DNA from: Paenibacillus sp. FSL R5-0912
GTDB lineage: Bacteria > Bacillota > Bacilli > Paenibacillales > Paenibacillaceae
NCBI RefSeq assembly: GCF_000758605.1
Contig: NZ_CP009282.1
Location: 1,178,001-1,242,000 of the forward strand
Direction of reading: 5' to 3'
DNA: 64,000 nucleotides
Position numbers and translations under genes: made by a program. Each line of letters starts with the position of its first letter. Within the stretch, counting starts at the first letter, position 1. The notes under the pieces were generated by a model, which was given only the letters and a program-made list of their open reading frames with translations, was not told the origin of the DNA and made no database searches. Below, one piece after another: positions 18,332 through 28,000 of the stretch.

Positions 18332-18943
18332 ATGGAACATAAGGAGCCGGAGCAAGAATTTGAGCGTCTGTTTATCGCGATACCTTTGCCGGAAGCACTG
18401 CGCTATTATCTTAAAAATGAGTCTGCCCGCGTGTCTTCCGGACTTAAATTTGCCAGATGGACACATTTTGAAGATTTCCATATTACGCTGCAATTTCTTG
18501 GCGACACTCCGAAGGAGGATATCTCGGCCCTGTTCGAGGCGCTCCGGGAAGTTTCCTCGTCAAGCAAAGGCTTTCAGCTGAAGCTCGGAGAATGGGGGAC
18601 ATTCGGCCTCCCGGACTCGCCAAGAGTGCTCTGGACGGGGGTTTCCGGAGAGCTCGAGCCGCTCAGGGAGCTGCAGAAAAGGGTGGTTTCCGCGACACTT
18701 CCGCTAGGGTTCACAGCAGAAACGCGAACGTATAATCCCCATTTGACAGTGGCCCGCAAATACCGTGAGGAGCAGCCGTTTACGCTGGAACGGCTGGAAA
18801 ATTTACGGGCAAAGGGACGTCCCGCAGGCAATTTACTTCCAGACTTAGGCTGGACGGTGGATGCTTTTGTGGTGTATGCTACCAGGATGCATGCCATTCC
18901 TATGTATGAAATGACCGAAAAATTTACATTTTTCTCAACATAA
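18332..18943 (+). CDS. thpR: RNA 2',3'-cyclic phosphodiesterase (2H phosphoesterase)
   Basis: Opens 2',3'-cyclic phosphates on RNA ends. The 203-residue product has the two H-x-T/S motifs that define the 2H family: HITL (His 50) and HLTV (His 137), with RLFIAIPLPEALR at the start and LQFLGDTP after the first motif. AAAGGTG lies before ATG 18332. It is followed by the SleB-like gene after 76 bases. Activity on tRNA halves (old name LigT) is family knowledge; the role in this organism is unknown. Confidence 0.9.
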   Translation: MEHKEPEQEFERLFIAIPLPEALRYYLKNESARVSSGLKFARWTHFEDFHITLQFLGDTPKEDISALFEALREVSSSSKGFQLKLGEWGTFGLPDSPRVLWTGVSGELEPLRELQKRVVSATLPLGFTAETRTYNPHLTVARKYREEQPFTLERLENLRAKGRPAGNLLPDLGWTVDAFVVYATRMHAIPMYEMTEKFTFFST

Positions 18944-19019
18944 ATCGACAAGAAAGTTTTCAAAGCTTCCATTTTCGGTTACATACAATAGGAGTGTGCC
19001 GTAAAATAGGAGGTAAATA

Positions 19020-19928
19020 ATGTTAATATTTAAACAGAGCCGCTGTATTGCGCTGCTGGTTAGTGTAATTCTAGTGTCTTTCTCAGCGATAAGTTTGATG
19101 AACCCCGAAGGATCTGCTGCTACCGGGGAGAATGCAATAGAAATGGGTAAATTGAAGTCTGCCGGCCATGAGTCTCTGGAGCCCAGTGTTCCGAAAGCTG
19201 CATCCGTTGTATATAGGACAAGCCCTTCATCCAGCACAATGATTCCCATGCTTTACACCACAGCTGCCGAACCGGTCCACACCTGGGCCCGCATGGTAAG
19301 CGCCGGATGGTTAAGCCCCGAGAAGCTGCAGCGTCAAGAGGCTGCGAAGACGGGCGCCGTTCAGCCTAAGCCTAAAGCTAAGGTAACTGTGGTGAAAGCA
19401 ACGCCGTCAGCGGCGCAAGCGCTGAAGAAAGCGGCCAAGGGGACAACGAGCGTAAATAAAGTCAAAGCGGCAACTCAGCAACATCCCCCCGCAACATTGT
19501 TCTTCTCTCGGACTAAGCTACTAAGCCAGGAGCAGCAAGCTGAAGCCACCTGGAGCTACGCCGTATCCGAAGAAGACCTGCTACTGCTGCGAAAAATCGT
19601 TATGGCAGAAGCAGAAGGCGAACCGTACCAGGGCAAGGTGGCAGTTGCCAACGTTGTTCTGAACCGGCTGCGGTCAGCCAATTTTCCCGACACCATTCAT
19701 GATGTAATCTATCAGAAAAGCCAATTCAGTCCTGTCGCCAACGGCCGTCTAAAGCGTGTGAAACCTAACGCAGACAGTATCAAGGCTGTTAATGCTGCAC
19801 TTATGGGAGTTAAGGAAGTTACGGATGACACGTACTTCTTCTTATCGCTGACACTCGCGCAGGATCTTACTGTGCATCATTCACGTACACTCCTTAAGAC
19901 CATCGGCAATCATACCTTCTACAAATAA
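19020..19928 (+). CDS. SleB-like cell wall hydrolase, exported
   Basis: Predicted peptidoglycan lytic enzyme of the Hydrolase_2 (SleB/CwlJ) family. The 302-residue protein has an N-terminal signal/anchor (residues about 8-28), a long lysine/alanine-rich low-complexity linker (about 30-180), and the catalytic domain at about 185-302 with MAEAEGEPYQGKVAVANVVLNR, where Glu 197 is the likely catalytic acid, and SQFSPV. AGGAGG lies before ATG 19020. Members act either in spore germination or in vegetative wall turnover; the lack of an N-terminal peptidoglycan-binding domain makes a SleB germination role less certain. Confidence 0.85.
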   Translation: MLIFKQSRCIALLVSVILVSFSAISLMNPEGSAATGENAIEMGKLKSAGHESLEPSVPKAASVVYRTSPSSSTMIPMLYTTAAEPVHTWARMVSAGWLSPEKLQRQEAAKTGAVQPKPKAKVTVVKATPSAAQALKKAAKGTTSVNKVKAATQQHPPATLFFSRTKLLSQEQQAEATWSYAVSEEDLLLLRKIVMAEAEGEPYQGKVAVANVVLNRLRSANFPDTIHDVIYQKSQFSPVANGRLKRVKPNADSIKAVNAALMGVKEVTDDTYFFLSLTLAQDLTVHHSRTLLKTIGNHTFYK

Positions 19929-20011
19929 TCATTGTTACAGTCTTGCCATCCGAATTCACGCTGGCTGCGCGCGGAGAAGGTTTCCGCTGCATTCTCATCT
20001 TAATGTAATGC

Positions 20012-20057
20012 AAAAGAACCTCCAAATCCACGCTTACCAGTGGCTGGAGGTTCTTTA
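20012..20057. terminator. Bidirectional terminator
   Basis: AAAGAACCTCCA (20013-20024) pairs with TGGAGGTTCTTT (20045-20056). It separates the convergent SleB-like and glycosyltransferase genes. Confidence 0.85.
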
Positions 20058-20081
20058 TGTTGTTGTTCACCTGGGGGCCGT

Positions 20082-21278
20082 TTACGGGGTGACATAGACG
20101 GCCTCTTCATTGCGCACCTGTGAGGGGGAGCTCCACGACTCGGATTCGGCAACAGCCTGGCTGGCGGGCTTGCCCAGCAGCTGGAGCACAGTAGCTGCAC
20201 AATGCTGAGGCTGCTGGCGTTCCGGGGAAGTCCGGCGTTTCCGCTGTAATTCAGGTCCGGCATATTCATGCAGCAGCATGGAGAACCATTTGTTCACCAC
20301 TTCCGAATCCAGCACTTCGGCCAGCCCCAGCTCTACAAAATACTGGCTGTTCTTCTCTTCCTGCCCCGGGATGGCGCTGTAGAACAGCATCGGAATGCCT
20401 TTGGCCTGACCTTCAGTACAGGTCATTCCGCCCGGCTTCGTAATCAGCAGATCGGAAGCATCCATTAATTTGTTGATCTCGCTGCTGTAGCCGAGGATCT
20501 TTACATTGGGATGGTCCAGCAGCGGGTTGGCTTTCATTTTGGCTACCAGCTTGTCATTGCTGCCCATACAGAATATAAGCTGGATCTCATCCATCCGGGC
20601 CGTGAGCGAATTCATGATATCCTTCCCGAACATCAGGCCCCAGCCGCCGCCCATAATGAGCACGGTAGGAATGTCGGCGAGCCCCAGCTCCTTGCGGAGC
20701 TGAGTCTTGCTATGGCGCTCCCAGAACTTCGGATGCACCGGGATACCGGTAACCGTCACCAGCTCAGGAGATACGCCCCGTCCGGTAAGAATCGATTTGA
20801 CGCGTGAAGTAGAGACGAGATAACGGTTGGCTTCGGCGTTCACCCAGCTGCCGTGCGCATCATAATCTGTAATCAGCGTGTAGAGCGGGACATCCAGCCC
20901 CTGCTGCTTCAATCTGGAGATGACTGCGGCCGGAATCGGATGAGTGCAAATAATCAAATCGGGTTTAAGCTGCTCTATGACCTGTGAGGCATGTGTATAA
21001 AAAATCCGGTGAAGAGCCAGCTTAGTCAACCGGTTCAGTGATTTATGATATTGGGTCTTATACATCATGCCGACCAGCTTAGGCTGGCTGCTGACTGTTT
21101 TGCGGTAAGCGGAAAGAATCCATGGTGCGACCGTAGGATTGAGGAATTTTCCAAGCTCAATGACCCGGCACTGCACATCCGGACTCAGCAGTCTTATTCC
21201 TTCGGCCAGAGCATAGGCTGCCCCTGTATGGCCCGTGCCGAAGCCTTCCGAAAACAGCAGTACTCTTTTCTTTCGCAT
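20082..21278 (-). CDS. Processive diacylglycerol glycosyltransferase / MGDG synthase-family protein (UgtP-like)
   Basis: Expected to transfer glucose or galactose from a UDP-sugar to diacylglycerol at the cytoplasmic membrane face, providing glycolipids and the lipoteichoic acid anchor. The 398-residue GT-B protein has the N-terminal acceptor motif SEGFGTGHTGAA (10-21), CTHPIPAAVISRL, and C-terminal donor-binding blocks IMGGGWGLMFGKD and ITKPGGMTCTEGQAKGIPMLFYSAIPGQEEKNSQYF. AGGTGA precedes ATG 21278. Monocistronic. Which sugar and how many are added cannot be read from sequence. Confidence 0.85.
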   Translation of the reverse strand: MRKKRVLLFSEGFGTGHTGAAYALAEGIRLLSPDVQCRVIELGKFLNPTVAPWILSAYRKTVSSQPKLVGMMYKTQYHKSLNRLTKLALHRIFYTHASQVIEQLKPDLIICTHPIPAAVISRLKQQGLDVPLYTLITDYDAHGSWVNAEANRYLVSTSRVKSILTGRGVSPELVTVTGIPVHPKFWERHSKTQLRKELGLADIPTVLIMGGGWGLMFGKDIMNSLTARMDEIQLIFCMGSNDKLVAKMKANPLLDHPNVKILGYSSEINKLMDASDLLITKPGGMTCTEGQAKGIPMLFYSAIPGQEEKNSQYFVELGLAEVLDSEVVNKWFSMLLHEYAGPELQRKRRTSPERQQPQHCAATVLQLLGKPASQAVAESESWSSPSQVRNEEAVYVTP

Positions 21279-21494
21279 AAGTTCACCTGCTACTTTCCAT
21301 CATGGGTAGAATTACGAGTTCTCTTCATCGGTTCATTCGAGATCCCATGTACATGTTCTATTATATTATACTAGGGTTTTTGCTTCTTTTCTCACATTAT
21401 ACAAATAAGACGTAAATAGAAAGTTAAAACACTGCAATAAAATAAAAAAAGTTGGGCATAAGTATTGCATTGGCAGGAGCATCGTGATAAAGTT

Positions 21495-21530
21495 GGTCTT
21501 GACCGAGTGACCGGATTAGTAAATTGGTCA
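21495..21530. promoter_or_regulatory. Candidate TetR operator upstream of the regulator gene
   Basis: Several GACC/GGTC half sites: GGTCTTGACC (21495-21504) is a small inverted repeat, and TGACC (21508-21512) faces GGTCA (21526-21530). A related TTGAC...GGTCAA arrangement stands before the target gene at 22227-22255. This suggests autoregulation. Confidence 0.45.
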
Positions 21531-21574
21531 GAACGCGGACGCAATGATATTTCCTGACGAAAGGGAGTGCACGG

Positions 21575-22150
21575 GTGGCTGTGGTAGATCGAAGGCAGCA
21601 GGTGCTTCAAGCGGCGACGAAATCTTTTTCATTATTCGGCTATAAGGCAACTACAATGGATCAGGTCGCCAAGATTGCCAATGTCGGCAAAGGGACGATT
21701 TATACCTTTTTTACGAACAAGGAACAATTATTTGACGAGATTCTGCGAGATGTCATTATTGAGATGAAAAGAATCGCCGAGCGGGAGATTAAACGCGACA
21801 AGCCGTTTTTTGATAATCTGCACCGCGTGCTGGACGCCCTGCTGGAATTTCGGAGCGAACATGAGCTATTCATCAAGCTGTCCCAGGAAAGTCGTGATTT
21901 CGGAACGCCGCAGGCCGGTGATGGGCTCGACAAGATCGAGAGTGTCGTACTTGAATATTTGGAACGGGAGGTGGAACAGGCAATCCGTCAAGGGGAGATC
22001 AAACCCTGCGATCCCCAGATTGTCTCGGTAGTAATGTTCAGGCTTTATATCGTACTTACTGCTGAACTGAGCAAGGTGCATGTGCCTTTGACCAAAGAGC
22101 AGATTAAATGCTACTTTCATTTATTTTTGGCAGAAGGCCTGTCACAGTAG
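21575..22150 (+). CDS. TetR-family regulator (YhgD-like)
   Basis: A 191-residue repressor with an N-terminal helix-turn-helix at about 27-50 (TTMDQVAKIANVGKGTIYTFFTNKEQLFDEIL) and an all-helical ligand domain. GTG 21575 is the start, 8-9 bases after AAGGGAG. It stands directly upstream of a YhgE-type gene in the same direction, as yhgD does before yhgE in B. subtilis, so it probably controls that gene and itself. Ligand unknown. Confidence 0.88.
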   Translation: MAVVDRRQQVLQAATKSFSLFGYKATTMDQVAKIANVGKGTIYTFFTNKEQLFDEILRDVIIEMKRIAEREIKRDKPFFDNLHRVLDALLEFRSEHELFIKLSQESRDFGTPQAGDGLDKIESVVLEYLEREVEQAIRQGEIKPCDPQIVSVVMFRLYIVLTAELSKVHVPLTKEQIKCYFHLFLAEGLSQ

Positions 22151-22226
22151 AATTTAAGTCCGGTATAGGGACGGCGCCCTGCGAACCTGCGCTTTCCCTG
22201 ATGTGAACAGGCAATTTTTTTTGCTC

Positions 22227-22255
22227 TTGACTGACTGAGTGGGGAAAATGGTCAA
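22227..22255. promoter_or_regulatory. Candidate TetR operator before the yhgE-like gene
   Basis: TTGACTGACTGAGT ... GGTCAA forms an interrupted inverted repeat similar to the one upstream of the tetR gene. It lies about 90 bases before the membrane protein start at 22346. Confidence 0.4.
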
Positions 22256-22345
22256 TCGGTGTTACTGTAACATTCACGAAAATATCATTTCAGAGGAATT
22301 TATAGCATTTTAAAGAGAGCATATGATTAGAAGGAGAGAACCAGA

Positions 22346-24700
22346 ATGAAATTTTTATCCGTGTTTATCAAGGATCTTGGCGCGGTTTTTAAGAATCCCA
22401 AGATGCGTATTTCCATGTTTGCCATTCTGTTCATTCCTGTACTGTACAGCGGATTATTCCTGAAAGCATTCTGGGATCCTTACGGCAAAATGAACGAGCT
22501 TCCGGTGGCTGTCGTCAATGAAGATAAAGGCGCTGATTATGAGGGCTCCAAGCTGAGCGCCGGATCAGACCTGGTGGCGGAGCTGAAGAAGACGGACGGG
22601 TTCAAGTGGAATTTCGTCAGCCGTGAAGCAGCAGAAGCCGGACTTGCGGACAACACCTATTATATGGCGATTATTGTTCCGGAAGACTTCTCGGCCAAAG
22701 CTACTACCCTGCTGGATGCGGATCCGCAGCCGGCCAAAATCATCTACGAGCCTAATGAAGGCTACAACTTCCTGGCTGGCCAAATCGGCGGCACGGCAGT
22801 GAAGGATATCAAGAATAAAGTGTCCGCCAAGATTACAGAAGCGTATACCGAATCTGTATTTGATAAAATCACGGATATCGCCAGCGGCCTTGGTGAAGCC
22901 GGGGACGGCGCCACCAAGCTTGCTGACGGTGCCACCAAGCTGGATGACGGAGCGCTTAAGCTGAAGGACAATCTGCTTGTCCTGACTGAAGGCACCGGCA
23001 AGCTGCTGAGTGGCGTAGCGCCGCTTACCCAGGGTGTGACGGATCTGAATACCGGAGCAGCAGCTCTGGAAGCCGGCAGCAGCACGCTGGCCGGAGGGCT
23101 TCAGCAGTTGTCCGCAGCCCATAAGCAGCTGCAGGATGGTGTGACCCAGTCGGCAGCCGGCAGCAAGCAGCTTGACGCAGGGCTGCAGAAGACTGCAGCC
23201 GGAGCGGCTTCGCTTAAAGACGGCACACAGTCGGCTGTAGACGGAACTGCCAAGCTGCAGGCTGGCACGAAGTCGGTGGTGGAAGGCAGCGCGAAGCTGG
23301 AAGCGGGCCTGACCTCTTCCGCAGAAGGCAGCGCGAAGCTCGAAGCCGGTCTTACGGCTTCGAAGGAAGGCAGCGCGAAAGCGGCAGCCGGAGCCAAAGC
23401 GGTAGCAGACGGTCTGCAGGCACTGGCGAAGTCAAATCCGCAGCTTGCGGCAAGCCCGGATGTGCAGAAGCTGCTGGCGGCAAGTACAGCAGTGGCCACT
23501 GGCACTGCTCAGCTGGATCAGAGCCAGGAGCAGCTGCTGGCAGGAGCAACGGCACTGCACAGCGGCCAGGAGCAGCTGGTGCAGGGAGCGAATCAGCTGC
23601 ACAGCGGTTCCCAGCAGCTTGATGCAGGTGTAACGCAGCTGCATGCCGGAGCGCAGCAGCTGAACGCCGGCAGCGCACAGCTGCTGGAAGGACAGCAGCA
23701 GCTGTCGGCTGGCGCGGGCACACTTGCAGCAGGCGGCGCTAAGCTGTCGGCAGGCATGCAGCAGTTCGGCGCGAAGCTGGACGAAGCGGCCGCAGGCGGA
23801 GTGAAGCTGGCAGACGGCGGCAAAGCGCTTGAAGCCGGAACAGCGAAGCTGCTGAGCGGCGCAGGACAGCTTGGCAGCGGCCTCAGCTCTGTAGCTGACG
23901 GCTCGAAGCAGCTGAGTGACGGAGCAGGTCAGCTCAAGGACGGTCTGGATGAGCTGAAAGCAGGCTCCGGTGAGCTGGCCAGCAAGCTGGTCGATGCCGC
24001 AACGCAGACTAATGCTGTGAACAAGAGCGATGCGCTGGTATCCATGTTTGCCCAGCCGGTACAGATTGAAGAAGTGAAAGTCAGTAAGGTACCGAACTAT
24101 GGAACAGGGTTCGCCCCTTACTTCCTGTCGCTCGGTTTGTTCGTAGGCGCACTGATCTGTACGATTGTTATTCCGATGCGAGAATCTGAAGTAATCGGAG
24201 CCAGCCGGTTCAACCGGTTCATGAGCCGTACCCTTACGTTCTCCATGATGAGCTTGCTCCAGGCGCTGCTCGCCATCCTGATTGTTCTGTACGGCCTGGG
24301 CCTTGAAGTGCAGAGTGTAGGCTTGTTCTACGCCTTCTCCTTCATTACCAGCCTTGCCTTCATGTGGATGATCCAGGCGATCGTAACCTGGCTTGACCAG
24401 CCGGGCCGTTTCGTAGTCATCCTGATTCTGATCTTCCAATTGACTACGAGTGCGGGTACATTCCCGCTGGAGCTGATTCCGAACTGGATGAAGATATTCA
24501 ATCCGCTGCTGCCGATGACTTACAGTGTCAAAGGCTTCAAGGCAGTCATCTCTACTGGCGACTTCAGCTCGATGTGGAATGATGCCGGACTGCTGGCCGC
24601 TTACGGCATAGTATTCCTGGCCCTTACCTTCACCTACTTCATGACCCGTGACCGCGGTAATGAGGCTCTGCTGAAAAGTGAACAAGTTTTGACTGTATAA
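22346..24700 (+). CDS. yhgE: YhgE/Pip-family membrane protein with long glycine-heptad repeat region
   Basis: The 784-residue protein has one N-terminal membrane segment (about 18-38), an extracellular alpha/beta part, then about 350 residues (roughly 185-570) of repeated G-x-x-x-L / A-G-x-x-x-L units of near-heptad spacing predicted to form a long helical rod, and a C-terminal block of five to six membrane segments (about 590-775). This matches YhgE/phage infection protein Pip and resembles the EsaA family of type VII secretion membranes. No WXG100 gene is adjacent. It follows a TetR gene and ends at a perfect terminator. Function is unsettled (phage receptor, secretion or efflux component). 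Confidence 0.87.
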   Translation: MKFLSVFIKDLGAVFKNPKMRISMFAILFIPVLYSGLFLKAFWDPYGKMNELPVAVVNEDKGADYEGSKLSAGSDLVAELKKTDGFKWNFVSREAAEAGLADNTYYMAIIVPEDFSAKATTLLDADPQPAKIIYEPNEGYNFLAGQIGGTAVKDIKNKVSAKITEAYTESVFDKITDIASGLGEAGDGATKLADGATKLDDGALKLKDNLLVLTEGTGKLLSGVAPLTQGVTDLNTGAAALEAGSSTLAGGLQQLSAAHKQLQDGVTQSAAGSKQLDAGLQKTAAGAASLKDGTQSAVDGTAKLQAGTKSVVEGSAKLEAGLTSSAEGSAKLEAGLTASKEGSAKAAAGAKAVADGLQALAKSNPQLAASPDVQKLLAASTAVATGTAQLDQSQEQLLAGATALHSGQEQLVQGANQLHSGSQQLDAGVTQLHAGAQQLNAGSAQLLEGQQQLSAGAGTLAAGGAKLSAGMQQFGAKLDEAAAGGVKLADGGKALEAGTAKLLSGAGQLGSGLSSVADGSKQLSDGAGQLKDGLDELKAGSGELASKLVDAATQTNAVNKSDALVSMFAQPVQIEEVKVSKVPNYGTGFAPYFLSLGLFVGALICTIVIPMRESEVIGASRFNRFMSRTLTFSMMSLLQALLAILIVLYGLGLEVQSVGLFYAFSFITSLAFMWMIQAIVTWLDQPGRFVVILILIFQLTTSAGTFPLELIPNWMKIFNPLLPMTYSVKGFKAVISTGDFSSMWNDAGLLAAYGIVFLALTFTYFMTRDRGNEALLKSEQVLTV

Positions 24701-24732
24701 TGGAACACTTTTCCTTGTAAATATGAGGACAC

Positions 24733-24758
24733 AAAAACGCCCCCGAGGGGGCGTTTTT
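24733..24758. terminator. Perfect terminator after yhgE-like gene
   Basis: AAAAACGCCCCC pairs with GGGGGCGTTTTT around a two-base centre (GA). It is active in either direction by sequence. Confidence 0.92.
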
Positions 24759-24951
24759 GGCTTATACAGAAAACTAAATGGGTAAAAAAAGTACCATATC
24801 TATGGCAGGAAAATAAATGGAACGCTTTCAATGCATAAGAACTTATTCGTCTTTTATGCATAATTATGCACCGAGAAGATTTTTTACGCTTTTATCCGCT
24901 AAAGCTGCGCTGCAAAAGCATTTGTTAATCAAGCTCATAAAAAAGTTTAAA

Positions 24952-24980
24952 TTGCACTCATGTCAGGTCGATGATAAAAT
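24952..24980 (+). promoter_or_regulatory. Promoter of gltB
   Basis: TTGCAC (24952-24957), 17-base spacer, TAAAAT (24975-24980). It lies 91 bases before the gltB start, in an AT-rich stretch (24759-25071) that holds no gene. A second TATAAT close to the start (near 25052) has no good -35. Confidence 0.65.
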
Positions 24981-25071
24981 AATATAACCAATCTGGCTTG
25001 AATAATTATTAAGATTTTCCTCTGAAAAATTTTCCTGGAATTCCGTCTACTTTATAATAGAAAGGTTGCGT

Positions 25072-28000
25072 ATGATGAGACACACTGAACTGCCCGGCAA
25101 ACAGGGCCTTTATGATCCTCAGTTCGAAAAAGACGCTTGCGGCATGGGATTTGTTGCCCATATTAAAGGCAAACCGTCCCATGATATTGTTAGCAATGCT
25201 CTGACTATGCTCTTTAATATGGAGCATCGGGGAGGCCAGGGAAGCGAGCCGAACTCTGGTGACGGAGCCGGCATTATGCTGCAGATTCCGCACCGTTTCT
25301 TTGCCGGCGAAGCAGCGAAGCTTGGCTTTGAGCTGCCGGAACAGGGCCATTACGGCGTGGGCATGATCTTTCTGTCTCATAACGAGGAGATCCGGGCCCG
25401 CCATGAGGCGCTCCTGAGCGAGATTATCGCTGAAGAGGGCCAGCAGGTGCTCGGCTACCGCGATGTGCCTACCTTTGACGAAATGCTCGGCAAGACGGCC
25501 AAGGCTGCCAAGCCTTATGTGCGGCAGGTATTTATCGGCCGCTCTGAAGGAATTAAGGATGATCTTTCTTTTGAACGCAAGCTGTACGTGATCCGCAAAC
25601 GTGCGGAGCTGTCGATCCGCTACGGCGGAGCAGAAGAGGGTGAATCCTTCTACGTACCGAGTTTATCCTGCAAGAAGATCGTATACAAGGGCATGCTGAC
25701 TACTGTACAGGTAGGACAGTTCTACCTGGATCTGCAGGATGAGAAGCTGGAGTCGGCGATTGCGCTTGTCCACTCCCGGTTCAGTACCAATACCTTCCCA
25801 AGCTGGGAACGTGCCCACCCTTACCGCTTCATGATTCACAATGGCGAAATCAACACCCTTCGCGGCAATGTGAACTGGATGCATGCCCGCCAGTCACTGT
25901 TCAAGAGCGAAGTGTTCGGAGAGGATCTCGGCAAGATCAAGCCGGTAGTTAACCCGGACGGCTCCGATACTGCGATGTTCGATAATACGTTCGAGTTCCT
26001 GTACCTGAGCGGACGCTCCCTGCCGCATGTTGCGATGATGATGGTTCCTGAGCCTTGGAGCAATCATGACAGCATGGACGGGAAGAAGAAAGCCTTCTAT
26101 GAATTCCACAGCACCCTGATGGAGCCATGGGACGGGCCTGCCGCTATGGGCTTCACCGACGGCGTGCAAATCGGGGCGATCCTCGACCGTAACGGTCTTC
26201 GTCCTGCGCGTTATTATGTCACCAAAGATGATCTGATCATTCTGTCCTCCGAAGCGGGAGTCCTTGATATCCCGGCAGAGGATGTACTATACAAAGACCG
26301 CCTGAGACCGGGCCGTATGCTGCTCGTGGATACGAAGCAGGGACGGATTATCTCTGATGAAGAGGTCAAGGCTGAAATCGCTGCAGAGCAGCCTTATCAG
26401 GATTGGCTGGATGAGCACCTGATCAGCCTGGATGAGCTTCCGGAGGCACCGGAGCTGCCGAATCCGAAGCATGATAATGTGCAGCAGCTTCAGCAGTCGT
26501 TCGGTTATACCTTTGAAGATCTGCGCAAGGTGCTGGAGCCTATGGCTTCCACAGGTGCCGAGGCTGTCGGGTCCATGGGTTATGATTCACCACTGGCGGT
26601 ATTGTCTGACCGTCCGCAGCGGCTCTACAACTACTTCAAACAAATGTTTGCCCAGGTAACCAACCCGCCGATTGATGCGATCCGTGAAGAACTGGTAACG
26701 TCCACGGCAACAACGATCGGGCCTGAACGCAATCTGCTCAAAGCAGAACCGGAGAGCTGTCGTCAGATCTCGCTGGATTCTCCGATTCTCTCGAACGAGG
26801 ATTTCGCCAAGCTGCGTCATGTACGCCGTGCCGGCTTCAAATCGATGTCCATTCCGATTCTCTTCCCGGCAGAGCTGGGGGCGGAAGGGCTGCGTATCGC
26901 TCTGGAGCGTATGAATGAGGCGGCAGACCGCGTTATGGCCAAAGGACATAATATTCTTATTCTGTCCGACCGCGGGGTAGACCGCGACAATGCTGCAATC
27001 CCGGCGCTGCTGGCTGTCTCCAGCCTGCATCACCATCTGATCCGCTCGGGAACACGGACCAAGGTCAGTATCCTGCTGGAATCCGGTGAACCGCGTGAAG
27101 TTCATCATTATGCGCTTCTGCTTGGTTATGGTGTCAGTGCGGTCAACCCTTATCTGGCCTTCGAGAGTCTGGATGATATGATCGGCCAAGGCCTGCTCCG
27201 CGGAATCTCGCATGAGAAGGCTGTGAAGAACTATATCAAGGCAGCTACGAAGAGTGTTGTCAAAATTCTGTCCAAAATGGGTATCTCCACGATTCAATCC
27301 TACCGCGGCGCACAGATTTTTGAAGCTGTAGGCCTGAACTCGGAGTTCGTAGACCGCTACTTCACCTGGACACCATCCCGTATCGGGGGAATTGGCCTGG
27401 AGGAAGTGGCTCTAGAAGCACTTGCCAGCCATAACCGCGCCTTCACCGACAAAGACGGTAATGACAAGGTGCTGGATTCCGGCGGTGAATACCAGTGGCG
27501 GAGTGACGGGGAAGAGCATCTGTTCAACCCGCAGACGATTCATCTGCTGCAGCATTCCGTACGCAGCGGAGATTACGAGATGTACAAGAAATATGCGGCA
27601 CTTGTTCAGGGCGAAAGCGAGAAACACCAGACGCTACGCTCGATGCTGCAGTTCAAACCGGCTAATGGACCTGTGCCGCTGGACGAGGTAGAACCGGCGG
27701 AATCGATCATGAAACGCTTCAAGACCGGCGCCATGTCCTTCGGCTCGATCAGCAAGGAAGCCCATGAGACACTGGCCATTGCCATGAACCGTATCGGCGG
27801 CAAGAGCAATACCGGTGAAGGCGGGGAAGATCCGGCTCGCTTCATTCCGGACGCTAACGGCGATTCCCGCCGCAGTGCGATCAAGCAGGTGGCATCGGGA
27901 CGGTTCGGCGTAACCTCGAACTATCTGGTGAATGCCGACGAGATCCAGATCAAGATGGCACAAGGCGCCAAGCCGGGTGAAGGCGGACAGCTTCCAGGCC

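Noticed and set aside
23432..24685. 417-codon minus-strand ORF opposite the yhgE-like gene
   Set aside because: It is the shadow of a repetitive, G+C-rich coding sequence; the plus frame has clear membrane and repeat domains and a ribosome site.
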